A DNA stretch of 64,000 nt from an uncultured Bacteroidales bacterium. Lineage in GTDB: Bacteria > Bacteroidota > Bacteroidia > Bacteroidales > Paludibacteraceae. Of the stretch, positions 53,371 to 63,600 are shown piece after piece. The stretch covers positions 1-64,000 of the forward strand of contig CACXCA010000024.1 in the NCBI GenBank assembly GCA_902766045.1. Reading direction: 5' to 3'. A program made the translations under genes and the position numbers. The stretch's first letter is position 1. Every line of letters begins with the position of its first letter. The notes beneath the pieces are model-generated. The model was given only the letters and a program-made list of their open reading frames with translations. It had not been told where the DNA came from and did not search any database.

Positions 53371-56300
53371 ATGAAATTTAAAAATTGGAAATACATTATC
53401 TCCTTCCTCCTATTTCTATTGGGGAATGAGGTGATTGAAGCTTCTGTTCTAATAACAGAGGTGATGACTTGTAATTTGTCATCCCATTTGGATCGAGGAT
53501 CATGGAATTTCCCTGGGTATGTAGAGCTATACAATTCGGATTCGGTAGCAGTTTCGCTGAAAGGTTATGTCTTTGAACATCATAACAGAACCTCCAAGGG
53601 GAAGTATAAATATAAGTGGGATTGGACTGTGTCGGAGGATGTAGAGATTCCTGCACAATCCTATGTGTTGCTGTATTTCGACAAGGATAGTTTGGTCTCT
53701 ATGCATTCTTCTCGAAAATTGGACTCTGACGGAGGTATTATTTATTTGTGGGATGCAAATGAGAATTTGGTGGACATGATTACATATCAGCCAATGGTTG
53801 CCCATATTGCTTACGGTTTCGATTCGTTAGGAAGGGATGGGTATATGTTGCCAACTCCAGGTAAGGTTAATATGAGGACTTATGAAACTCTATCTGAAAG
53901 AGTGGACTCCCTATATTTTGATGGGGCGATACCTGGCATTCAAGAGAGTGAGGTGAGTGTCTCATTCAAATGTAATACGGAGCGTGTAAAAATTCATTAT
54001 ACAACGGATGGCTCGGACCCAACAGAGAATAGTCCACTTTTTGGCGATAGTGCTTTGACGGTGGATACTACGGTAACAATCAAGGCAAGAGCCTATTCTG
54101 ATTCTTTATTGCCGAGTGAGATACTTGTGGGAACTTTTATCTTTATGGATGAGTTTCACGCTTCATGTGGAGGTTTTTCAGTTCCAATAGTGTCTATTTC
54201 GATTGACGATAAATTCTATAATGATGATTCGTTGGGTATTGCTGTTCGTGGTGTGAATGGAATAAAAGGAAATGGCACGTCATACCCTGCCAATTTCAAT
54301 CAGGATTGGGATCGTGCAGCAGTATTTGAATATATCGTAGACGGAAAGCAGGTTTTGAGTGAGGAGGTCGAGGTTGGCATCTCGGGTGGAAATACGCGTA
54401 CCTATACAGAAATACCTAAATCATTGAAAATTAAAACTGGGAAAAAAATTGGAAGTGGGAAGGACGTTTTTGATTATGAATTTTTCAAGGATAGAAGTGG
54501 GAAAAAATATGGTGCGGTAAAAATACGCGCGGGGGGAAATGCATATGATGCGTTCTCTTTAAGGTTTAGGGATGGTTATTTTCATTCTTTGGCTAGGGAG
54601 ATGAACGTGGATTATCAGGCCTATCAACCAGTTGCCTATTATTTGAACGGTAAATACCAGGGAATGATGGGCCTTAGAGAGCAATTGAATGAAGGGTATA
54701 TCGTGTCAAATTATGGTTTAGAAGAGGATGCATTGGACATGATTAAGACTCATGAGGTGAAGACTGGTGATAAGGTAGCTTATAATGCATTGGTTTCTTT
54801 CTTAGATAATAATGACCCTCAAGATTCATCTTATTACGAGCAAGCTTCTCAAATGATGGACATGGAGGAGTATATTGACTATATGATAATCGAGCAGTTC
54901 TCGACAAATATTGACTGGCCAGGTAACAATATTATGTGCTGGAGGGATCGAGAAAACGGCAAATTCAGATGGATTTTGTATGATATGGATGTTACGCTGG
55001 GATGTTCCAATAGTGATGTGTCTGTAGATCCTATTAAATGGTGTACGGGTGAAGTTGAGGAGAGAACATGGGCTAATGATGAAAAGTGGAAGATTGTCAT
55101 ATTTAGCAATTTGATAAAGAATCCTAAATTTCGGGAGCGATATTTAAATCGATGGTTGATGTATTTGGGAACTACCTTATCAAGTCAGAATATAAAATCT
55201 GTATATGATAGTCTTGCAACGGAGGTTTCTAATGAGTTCTGTGCTACTTTTGATGGACTTTCGCCTCTCAGTTGTAATGGAAAAACCTTTTTGATGAAAA
55301 ATGCTAGTGAACGAATTCAAACTATATTGTCTTCGTTGGCTGAAAATTATGGATACAAATGGAATGTTGGTTTGAAGTTTTCATCAAACGTGGAGAATGT
55401 CCGGTTCGTTATGAATGGTGAGGTGGTTAACAAAACATCGTTTTCAGGTTATTATTTCAACGGAAAACGATTGAGATTGGAGGCATATGCGCCTTCTAAT
55501 TATAAGTTAAGTCGATGGGACTTAGCTTTTGTGGACACCTCTTATTCGATAAATACGGAAATGTTAGACATCGTTTTGAAAAAGCGATGTTCCATAACCG
55601 CGGTATTTGAACCAATAGAGTGCCAAAGACCGACTGTGATCATCAACGAATTGTGTGCTTCGGCTGATAGTACGTCGGACGGACTTGTAGATGATTATGG
55701 GCTATATCCTGATTGGGTGGAGTTGTTTAATTATGGAGAAGATACCGTAAATGTCGCTGGACTCTATCTGACAGACAAGTTGACGAAGCTGACGAAATAT
55801 CAGATTCCGTACTCGTATGAGAATACGAAGATAGCTCCTCATGACTATCTGATTGTATGGGCTGACGGAAAAACCTTTAGAGGGGCAATGCACACTAACT
55901 TTAAGTTGGAGAATGCCAAAGGTGCGCAGTTGGCATTGGTACAGGTGTGTGAGGATACAACATTGATTGATCAGGTCTCTTATGTGAAGATGCAGAGCAA
56001 TGGGTCGTATGGTAGGGAAAATGATGGGGCAGAGAACTGGAGGGTGTTTGTGCCAATGTTAGATTCCTTGTCAGAAGGTGATGTCTCTTTTGTTACACCA
56101 ATGATGGAGAATGGGTCGAGAAACGCATTTACGTTGTCTTGCCCAACGTTGGATTCTGTGGTAAAGATCTATGATGGAGAACCTTTGGCTTATGAAGTTA
56201 TGACACATAGTGCTTATCATGAAGATGAGGCTGTGGTTGAATATAGTGTCGATAGTGGTGCGAACTGGAGTACTGTAGTTCCTGAAATCGTGGATAAGGG

Positions 56301-56595
56301 TTCTTTGTATGTTAATGTGCGTGCGACACATCCTAAATACGATACAATAGAGTGTGAATATATATTATACGTAAAAAAGCCTGATGTAGAAAATACATTG
56401 ACTAAACTTTTGACTGCGAATGATGAGGAAATGCAAGGAGATGAATATAGAATTTATGACATCCAAGGTAGACTAGTAAGGAAATCTAATACATTGGATG
56501 GATTGTGTGATGGTTTGTTTGGTGTTTATTTTATAAGTGTTTTGAAAGAGACAGAAAGCTTGTCTTATTATCGATTTTTTTTAAAAAAAGAATAG
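53371..56595 (+). CDS. Secreted CotH-family protein with lamin-tail domains and T9SS-like C-terminus (copy 1)
   Basis: The 1074-residue product has a signal peptide (ends ~24) and then a lamin-tail domain at ~25-135. A chitobiase C-terminal-type beta module follows at ~175-255 (HYTTDGSDPTENSPLFGDSA), then a CotH kinase-like domain at ~265-610. The CotH motifs are VAYYLNGKYQGMMGLREQLN, NIDWPGNNIMCWRDR and WILYDMDVTLGC with its DxD. A second lamin-tail domain is at ~750-880, one Ig-like module at ~930-1005, and a T9SS type A-like end (YRIYDIQGRLVRKSN) at ~1010-1074. CotH proteins are atypical protein kinases in other systems. The function in Bacteroidetes is unknown. It lies directly downstream of the polysaccharide genes. 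Confidence 0.85.
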   Translation: MKFKNWKYIISFLLFLLGNEVIEASVLITEVMTCNLSSHLDRGSWNFPGYVELYNSDSVAVSLKGYVFEHHNRTSKGKYKYKWDWTVSEDVEIPAQSYVLLYFDKDSLVSMHSSRKLDSDGGIIYLWDANENLVDMITYQPMVAHIAYGFDSLGRDGYMLPTPGKVNMRTYETLSERVDSLYFDGAIPGIQESEVSVSFKCNTERVKIHYTTDGSDPTENSPLFGDSALTVDTTVTIKARAYSDSLLPSEILVGTFIFMDEFHASCGGFSVPIVSISIDDKFYNDDSLGIAVRGVNGIKGNGTSYPANFNQDWDRAAVFEYIVDGKQVLSEEVEVGISGGNTRTYTEIPKSLKIKTGKKIGSGKDVFDYEFFKDRSGKKYGAVKIRAGGNAYDAFSLRFRDGYFHSLAREMNVDYQAYQPVAYYLNGKYQGMMGLREQLNEGYIVSNYGLEEDALDMIKTHEVKTGDKVAYNALVSFLDNNDPQDSSYYEQASQMMDMEEYIDYMIIEQFSTNIDWPGNNIMCWRDRENGKFRWILYDMDVTLGCSNSDVSVDPIKWCTGEVEERTWANDEKWKIVIFSNLIKNPKFRERYLNRWLMYLGTTLSSQNIKSVYDSLATEVSNEFCATFDGLSPLSCNGKTFLMKNASERIQTILSSLAENYGYKWNVGLKFSSNVENVRFVMNGEVVNKTSFSGYYFNGKRLRLEAYAPSNYKLSRWDLAFVDTSYSINTEMLDIVLKKRCSITAVFEPIECQRPTVIINELCASADSTSDGLVDDYGLYPDWVELFNYGEDTVNVAGLYLTDKLTKLTKYQIPYSYENTKIAPHDYLIVWADGKTFRGAMHTNFKLENAKGAQLALVQVCEDTTLIDQVSYVKMQSNGSYGRENDGAENWRVFVPMLDSLSEGDVSFVTPMMENGSRNAFTLSCPTLDSVVKIYDGEPLAYEVMTHSAYHEDEAVVEYSVDSGANWSTVVPEIVDKGSLYVNVRATHPKYDTIECEYILYVKKPDVENTLTKLLTANDEEMQGDEYRIYDIQGRLVRKSNTLDGLCDGLFGVYFISVLKETESLSYYRFFLKKE

Positions 56596-56599
56596 AGAA

Positions 56600-57622
56600 A
56601 TGAATTTCAGATATCAATCTCTATATGGGTTGCGTGCTGTAGCTGCAATCGGAATCGTTATGATGCATGTTTTGAGCAATCTTAGTGTGAAATTGACTAT
56701 AGAGCCATTGCGTTCAATAATTAATCCCTTTACTAATTTTACGTTTTTATTCATGATTGTTAGCGCATTTGGAATGTGTTGTGGTTATTATGAGAAATTC
56801 AAGCAAGGGGATATAAATCTAAACTCGTTTTATAAGAAACGTTATATTAGAATTTTACCATTTTTTGCGTTGCTTGTTTTGATAGATTTGGCAATTAACC
56901 CGTCAGTCTCTGAATTGTATGAGTGTTTTGCGAATTTAACTTTGGCTTTTGGCTTATTACCTAATGCAGGCATCTCAGTGATTGGAGTTGGTTGGTTTTT
57001 GGGTGTTGTCTTTGTCTTTTATATGATATTCCCGTTTTTTGTCTTCTTGATGGATAACAAAAGACGAGCTTGGTTTGTGTTGATGGTGGCTGTGTTGCTT
57101 CATTTCTTAGCTATTGGCTATTTCTCTCGTCCAGAGTTGATGGTCAGTCCTGTCGGCAAGTGGAATATTGTATATTCATTTCCTTTTTTCGTGGCTGGAG
57201 GTTTGATTTTCTTGTATAGACAGAGTGCCCAAAACATGCTAAATCACACAAAATGGCTCCCTTTATTGTTGCTTTCTCTTGCAATCGTTGGATATTATGC
57301 ATTGCCATCTATTCATCTTTTTTCGGAACTGTTTTTTTTTTCTGTTGCTGTACTTTATGCGATTTCAAGATTGGAGAAAAAAGGTTTTCTTAATAATTCG
57401 GTTATGACTTTTATTAGCAATATCTCAATGGAAATCTACTTGTCTCATATGCTTTTCTATAGGGCTGTGGAGATGTTGCATTTGGAAAAATATATATTGA
57501 ATGGCTACATGTTGTTTGTTCTTTCTTTCTTGATGACATTTGTGGGAGCTATGTTTTTTTCCTTTGCTTGGAAAAAATTTATAGAGCCTTGTCTCTTGTC
57601 GTTGATAGACCATTTCTTGTAG
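56600..57622 (+). CDS. Acyltransferase 3 (OafA/YrhL-like) membrane protein
   Basis: The 340-residue protein has about ten membrane helices. The N-terminal RYQSLYGLRAVAAIGIVMMH contains the family's conserved Arg and the His of the membrane acyltransferase active site, and RFLPFFALL-like RYIRILPFFALLVLI follows at ~83. Such enzymes O-acetylate polysaccharides, using cytoplasmic acetyl-CoA. It starts 4 bp after the first CotH gene, so the two are co-transcribed, although their functional link is not obvious. Confidence 0.87.
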   Translation: MNFRYQSLYGLRAVAAIGIVMMHVLSNLSVKLTIEPLRSIINPFTNFTFLFMIVSAFGMCCGYYEKFKQGDINLNSFYKKRYIRILPFFALLVLIDLAINPSVSELYECFANLTLAFGLLPNAGISVIGVGWFLGVVFVFYMIFPFFVFLMDNKRRAWFVLMVAVLLHFLAIGYFSRPELMVSPVGKWNIVYSFPFFVAGGLIFLYRQSAQNMLNHTKWLPLLLLSLAIVGYYALPSIHLFSELFFFSVAVLYAISRLEKKGFLNNSVMTFISNISMEIYLSHMLFYRAVEMLHLEKYILNGYMLFVLSFLMTFVGAMFFSFAWKKFIEPCLLSLIDHFL

Positions 57623-57744
57623 CTGAAACTATTATTACAGGGAATTAATAGAACGGAGTTCTGTAAATTTACCATTAAATAATCACTTAACATATTTCGT
57701 TGACTTTAGAGCAGGAATTTCTTTTATCTGCTCTATTTTTTATT

Positions 57745-57752
57745 TACCTTTG
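57745..57752 (+). promoter_or_regulatory. -7 box of the radical SAM gene
   Basis: TACCTTTG matches TAnnTTTG. Transcription would begin near 57758, which favours the ATG at 57809 over the in-frame TTG at 57764 as the translation start. Confidence 0.5.
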
Positions 57753-57808
57753 CAAAGGGTGAATTGGAATTTTTTTATTCACGCCGTGATGTTAATAGAT
57801 GGTTGTAT

Positions 57809-58996
57809 ATGGCTGAAAAAAAATTAAACGGAACAGTAATAGTCACATATCGCTGCAATGCGCGTTGCTCGATGTGTAATCGATATAAGGCGCCTTCTAA
57901 GGTGGAGGAGGAAATCTCATTAGATACAATAAAGAAACTGCCCAAGATGTATTTCACTAACATTACGGGTGGTGAACCGTTTATCCGTACGGATTTGAAA
58001 GATATTGTCAGGGAGTTGTATAAACTGAGTGATAGAATTGTCATCTCCACCAATGGCTTTTTCACGGATCGTATCATTGACTTGTGCAAGGAGTTCCCTC
58101 AAATAGGTATCCGTATTTCCATAGAAGGATTGGAACAGACCAATAATGAAATACGTGGTTTGAACGATGGCTATCAGCGCGGATATACGACATTGAAGAA
58201 ACTTCGTGAGATGGGTATGAAGGATGTGGGATTTGGTATGACTGTTCAGGACAAGAATGCACCCGATCTCGTTCCTTTGTATGAAATATCTAATGAGATG
58301 GGAATGGAGTTCGCGACGGCATCATTGCATAACTCCTTCTACTTCGTAGAGGCAAAAAATATCATTCATGACCGTCCGATGGTGGCGAAAAACTTTGAGA
58401 ACCTGGTGAATGAGTTGTTGAAGTCTAATTCACCAAAGAAATGGTTCAGAGCATATTTCAACCACGGTCTGATTAATTATATCTACGGGCAGAAACGTCT
58501 TCTGCCGTGTGATATGTCGTTCGACACCTTCTTTATTGATCCTTACGGAGATGTGATGCCTTGTAATGGAACGAAGGACAAAGAGGTGATGGGTAATCTC
58601 AATCTTCAGACATGGGACGAATTATGGAATTCAAAAGAGGCAGAGCAAGTACGTAAAAAAGTGCGTTGCTGTAGTCGAAATTGTTGGATGATTGGCTCTG
58701 TGAGCCCTGCCATGCATAAATATATCTCGACTCCGCTACTATGGGTGGCGAAGCATAAGTTGAAATCGTTGGTCGGAATGAAATACTCAATGTATGAGAA
58801 TCCAATATGTTGTGAGTATCGTGATGGTAAAGTTACCAAGGAGGATTTGGATAAACTCTCAACATGTGATATGAATGCTGTCGTTAATGATGGACTTTCG
58901 GAAGATAGCAAAAATGCATTGAAGGGGAAAAGAGGTGAGGATATTGTGAATGAAGATGTGATGTCTCAGGGATATGAAAAAACGGAGGTTAAATAA
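57809..58996 (+). CDS. Radical SAM/SPASM-type protein
   Basis: From the ATG at 57809 the product is 395 residues. The radical SAM cluster motif CNARCSMC has Cys at 16, 20 and 23, followed by TNITGGEPFIRTDLKDI and RISIEGLEQTNNEIRG. The C-terminal third has a SPASM-like set of Cys (LLPCDMSF, VMPCNG, RCCSRNCWM) that could bind an auxiliary cluster. Proteins of this form occur in Bacteroidetes surface-polysaccharide regions and modify unknown substrates. It has its own promoter. A palindromic repeat follows its stop codon. Confidence 0.85.
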   Translation: MAEKKLNGTVIVTYRCNARCSMCNRYKAPSKVEEEISLDTIKKLPKMYFTNITGGEPFIRTDLKDIVRELYKLSDRIVISTNGFFTDRIIDLCKEFPQIGIRISIEGLEQTNNEIRGLNDGYQRGYTTLKKLREMGMKDVGFGMTVQDKNAPDLVPLYEISNEMGMEFATASLHNSFYFVEAKNIIHDRPMVAKNFENLVNELLKSNSPKKWFRAYFNHGLINYIYGQKRLLPCDMSFDTFFIDPYGDVMPCNGTKDKEVMGNLNLQTWDELWNSKEAEQVRKKVRCCSRNCWMIGSVSPAMHKYISTPLLWVAKHKLKSLVGMKYSMYENPICCEYRDGKVTKEDLDKLSTCDMNAVVNDGLSEDSKNALKGKRGEDIVNEDVMSQGYEKTEVK

Positions 58997-59006
58997 TCCG
59001 TTCACA

Positions 59007-59061
59007 GTAGAGACGCAATGCATTGCGTCTCTACAAAAATGCATTGCGTCTCTACAAAAAT
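59007..59061. repeat. 28-nt perfect palindrome plus tandem half-repeat
   Basis: GTAGAGACGCAATG is followed directly by its exact reverse complement (59007-59034). The 3' half with CAAAA is then repeated with a 21-bp period (59018-59038 and 59039-59059). It sits in the 126-bp gap between two convergent genes. It could act as a bidirectional terminator or belong to a dispersed REP/MITE-like family; I recall similar GTAGAGACGCAATGC-type repeats in other genomes. Confidence 0.7.
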
Positions 59062-59122
59062 AAAATCGAAACGAATCCCTCGAAATTAATTTTGTATAGA
59101 ACTAACCTTATACAACACGATT

Positions 59123-60190
59123 TTAATAAAAAGATGCATACCACTCAGCAAAGCGTCTTAATCCAACTCTTAGTGGCGTCGTTGGTTTAAATCCAAAATC
59201 CTGTTCCAATTCAGTTGTATCGGCATATGTAATGGGAACATCTCCTTTTTGCATAGGTACAAGCTGTTTGTGAGATTCAAAATCAAAGTCAGAAGGTAAA
59301 ACTCCTGCACGTACTAATTCTTCTTGTAGAATATCAACAAAATCAAGAAGATTCTCAGGGTGGTTGTTTCCAATATTATAAATCTTGTAAGGAGCTTTTA
59401 ACAACCCATCATCTCCGATGACCTTCTCGGGCGCATGATGAATAACTCGATAGATGCCCTCTACAATATCATCAATATAGGTGAAATCTCTCTTGCAATT
59501 ACCATAGTTGAAAATCTTAATGATCTCACCTCGTTTTAATTTATCGGTAAAACTAAAGTATGCCATATCCGGGCGACCGCATGGCCCATATACGGTAAAG
59601 AACCTTAAGCCTGTTGATGGTATACCATATAACTTTGAGTAGGCATGAGCGAAGAGCTCATTGCTTTTTTTGGTAGCGGCATATAAGCTAACTGGAGTAT
59701 CCACTTTATCGTCTGTGGAATAAGGAATTTTCGTATTCCCTCCATATACGGAAGAGGATGACGCGTAAACTAAGTGGGCTACTCCCTCTGTTCCTGAGTC
59801 ATACGAATGTCGACAAGCCTCCAATATGTTAAAGAATCCAATCACATTGGACTCTATGTAACTTTGCGGAGATGAAATGCTATATCGAACACCTGCCTGT
59901 GCTGCAAGATTTACTACCACATAGGGATTAAATGTATGGAACAAGGAATCCACAAATGACTTATCTGCAATGTTTCCTTCCTTAAAAAGGAAATTAGAGT
60001 ATTGTTTCAAAGTAGATAATCGCTCTTGCTTTAAACGAACGTCATAATAATCATTTAAGGAATCAATTCCTATGATTGTTAAATCTGGCATTCTTGATAA
60101 TAGATTTTTCGCCAAATTGCTGCCAATAAATCCAGCAACCCCGGTCAACAACAAACGTTTTCCTCTCAAATCTATATTATTACAAAGCAT
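59123..60190 (-). CDS. UDP-glucuronate 4-epimerase-like NAD-dependent epimerase
   Basis: The 355-residue extended SDR enzyme has LLLTGVAGFIGSNLAKNLLS at ~14-33, GIDSLNDYYDVRLKQERL at ~41-58 (a hallmark of UDP-GlcA 4-epimerases of the LspL/Cap1J type), YASSSSVYGGNTKIPYS at ~141 and the active YAATKKSNE at ~170. It would make UDP-galacturonate from UDP-glucuronate supplied by the Ugd-like enzyme at 28707. It is on the opposite strand to the rest of the locus and has its own promoters. Confidence 0.88.
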   Translation of the reverse strand: MLCNNIDLRGKRLLLTGVAGFIGSNLAKNLLSRMPDLTIIGIDSLNDYYDVRLKQERLSTLKQYSNFLFKEGNIADKSFVDSLFHTFNPYVVVNLAAQAGVRYSISSPQSYIESNVIGFFNILEACRHSYDSGTEGVAHLVYASSSSVYGGNTKIPYSTDDKVDTPVSLYAATKKSNELFAHAYSKLYGIPSTGLRFFTVYGPCGRPDMAYFSFTDKLKRGEIIKIFNYGNCKRDFTYIDDIVEGIYRVIHHAPEKVIGDDGLLKAPYKIYNIGNNHPENLLDFVDILQEELVRAGVLPSDFDFESHKQLVPMQKGDVPITYADTTELEQDFGFKPTTPLRVGLRRFAEWYASFY

Positions 60191-60663
60191 TTTTTTGTCA
60201 TTTATGGTACATATACAATATCTTCTCCTCTTTCTTATTGGATGCCTTGTTTACACGTCATGCTGTGTACTACAACAATAGGTTACGATTGCGATTTTAT
60301 TTGATTTCTTGCCATAACCTACTTGTTTGCATCATGGCGAGAAGAGAAAAATAGTCCTAATTCCGCCTTTTCTGCAAAAGTACATAAAAAATGTAGACTG
60401 CAAAAGTATAATATTGGCATTTTTATGAAAACGAGGTGTTGTTTTCAACTCTGATGATTTGAGAAATCCTGTTGAAGGAAGTGCATTTGTCAGAATTAAT
60501 TCGTACCTTTGTCGACTATAACGTAACTTCCTTTTACAAAAAAATGGTGATTGAAAAATTTTGTATATTGACATGATAAATTTTCTTAGTAACCATTGTT
60601 GCTTAGAATTTTTATTGAATTGTTTATATAGGACATTTGTGCTCACTAACAACGAACGAGTTT
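60191..60663. other. Intergenic region with divergent promoters
   Basis: This 473-bp gap separates the epimerase (-) from the second CotH gene (+). On the minus strand two TACTTTTG boxes (60375-60382 and 60401-60408 on plus coordinates) are seen. For the first, a TTTG 18 bp upstream (60404-60401) overlaps the second. On the plus strand TACCTTTG lies at 60504-60511, about 150 bp before the CotH ATG. No gene, tRNA or repeat is visible. Confidence 0.5.
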
Positions 60664-63600
60664 ATGAATAGAAATAGATTTTTGCTTTTGTTTTTTACCC
60701 TAATAACTTATGAACTTACATATTCTCTTCAAATCAATGAGGTTATGCAATCTGATTTGCATTCTGTCATTGATGATTTGAATGAAATTCCAGATTCTTG
60801 GGTTGAATTGTATAATGAAACGTCGTCTCCTATTAATCTGAAAGGATATGCTATTGGTCAGACATCTCAATATTCAAGTTCATATGTTATCCAAGATTCG
60901 TTAATAATAGAATCCAATGGATATGTACTATTGTATTGTGACAAAGAAAATAAGGGAGTTCATACGAATTTTAGATTGAATAGTGATGAATATGGTGAAT
61001 TGTATTTGTTCGATAGCACTTCAAATATTGTTGATTTCCTTGCTATTCCGGCTATGCCTGCACCGGATATTTCATACGGGAAAATAAAGGAGACTGATAC
61101 ATGGTCGTATTTTAGGGAGGCGTCGCCAAATCGTTCAAATGATGGGGTTTACTCTGATTATGTCTTGTCAAAAGTGAAGTTTTCAAAAAAAGGTGGTGTA
61201 TATACCGAACCAATTGTCCTTAAATTGAGTTTGGATAAAGATGACGAAGAGTTGTCTGGTAAAGTGCAGATTAGATATACGATTGATGGTTCAGAGCCGT
61301 CTGATAGTAGTGCTCTTTTCCCTGATTCATTATTTATAGATAAAACAGTCGTGATACGGGCGAAAACATTTTCAGATAGTTTAATAAGCAAACCATCTAA
61401 AACACAGAGCTATATTTTCTTAAACAGGAAGATGACATTGCCTGTTTTTTCAATTGTTGTTGATAGCTCTTATTTATGGGATGATGAAATAGGTATATTA
61501 GCTGATGGTACGTACCATCAAAACCATCCAGAAAAGAAACCTGAGTATGTGAAGAAAGGAAAAGATACAACTAATTTTACTTTTTCGTGGAAAAGACCTA
61601 TCAATGTAGAGTACTTTAGTAAGCCTAATTCAGAATCAGAGATTAATCAAATATGTGAAATGAATTTGGGAGGTCGAGCTTCACGCTTTCAAGAAAGAAA
61701 ATCTTTTGTTTTACATGCAAATAAACGTTTTGGCACTAAACGTTTTTCGGGTTCATTTTGGGATGAAAAACCTAATGTGACAAAAGAGAAAACTTTGTAT
61801 TTGAGAAATGGAGGGGGAGACTTCCCTAGGGCTCAGATTAGAGATGGATTGGAACAACAATCATTTGCAAAACATGTTGATTTAGATTGGCAGGCTTTTC
61901 AAACTGTTATCGTTTATGTTAATGGTGTTTATTGGGGATTGTTGAATTTGAGAGAGAAGGCAACGGAAGATTATGTTTGGGCTAATTATAATCATATAGA
62001 GAATATTGATTACGTGAAAAACCATTCATTAGATTATGGAGATCCAACGGAATGGAACAGATTTGTAAAATTATACTCGTCAGATACAACATCTTATGAG
62101 ACTATGTGTAAGGAACTTGATGTGAATGAATTCTTGAATTATTTCGCATTGGAGTCATTGTATAATAATATTGATTTTCCAGGAAATAATAATAAGTGTT
62201 GGAGACAGCAAGGGAGTGGACATAAGTGGAGATTCTTAGCATGTGATTTAGATTATACAATGGGATTGACAAATTTGGTTTCGTATGATTTTGCATATTT
62301 AAATTATATTTTAAGAGTCAGCCCGTACGAATCTGCAATGGGTCAAAATACAAAGAAAGGTTCTATGTTGTTTCAAAAAATGATGACATACGAGGTGTTT
62401 AAGAATGCCTACATTGATAGAATGTCTGTGTATATGGCCACATTTGTATCTCCAGCAAATTTTAACAAGGAATTGCAAACATTTGTTGATGAAGTGAAAG
62501 AGGAAGCACCATATTATTTTGTTGATGTGTTGAATCGAAGCACTAATAGTTTTGAAAATGCTTGTAATTATATGAAAATATGGATGAAGGATAGAGTTCC
62601 TTTTATGTACAAACATATTGGTGAATTTTTTTCATTGGGCGAACCGATATCACTGAAAATAAAAAATGAAGGCTCTAAAGATTCAATATTTTTTAATGAT
62701 ATACCTCTGTATGAAAACTCATTTGATGGAAGTTACTACGCTAATAGACAGATTAGATTAACACAAAAAAATGTTTCCAATTCATGGTCTGTTAAATATT
62801 CAATGCAGGGGGATTCTATTGTTTATGAATACTTCCCCAAAATTGATACGTTGTTTTATTCTATTCCTGATGGGGCTTCTAATGTGGTGATAAAAAACGG
62901 ATTAGCGTCTTCTTTGACATATCCGAAAAAAGCAGAATGTGTAAAAGTGTATGATGGGAAGCCATTGTGTCCTACGATAAAAGTGAAGGATAACAATATA
63001 AAGATTTTGTATAGTATTGATGGAGGAGAAAACTGGATGGCAGATGCTCCTAGTATTACAAATAGGGGTGTCTTAGATGTAAAGGTAAAGAGCATTTTCC
63101 CAGGTGCTGATGTGATTGAATATGAATATGTTTTGGAAATAACAGCAGCTGAGATAGAGTTGCATTGTCCATCTGCTGATTCTACATCCAAGGTTTATGA
63201 TGGCCAACCTATGAAATTCGATGTCAAAGCATTGGGAGTAGAGTCCACCGATACCATAATAGTTGAATATAGTGTAGATAGTTGTTTGTCATGGAGTGCC
63301 GATGTGCCAGAAATTACTGATAAGGGAGAATTGGAAGTGAAAGTTCGTGCGAATCATCCAAATTATGATTCGGCGAGATGCAACTATAAAATGACAGTAA
63401 CGGAGGCTCCGCTATCTGTTGCCTGGAGAAATGAAAATTTTGAAAATCTAATTGATGGGGAAGAAACAGTAGACCCTTTGGTGATTGTAGAAGGTGCATA
63501 TGATAGAGATCAGATAACAATTGAATATAGTATTGATGGGGGAATTGTTTGGACTACTGATGTTAATGCCCTTAAACAAGCAACGGATTCTGTTCTGGTA

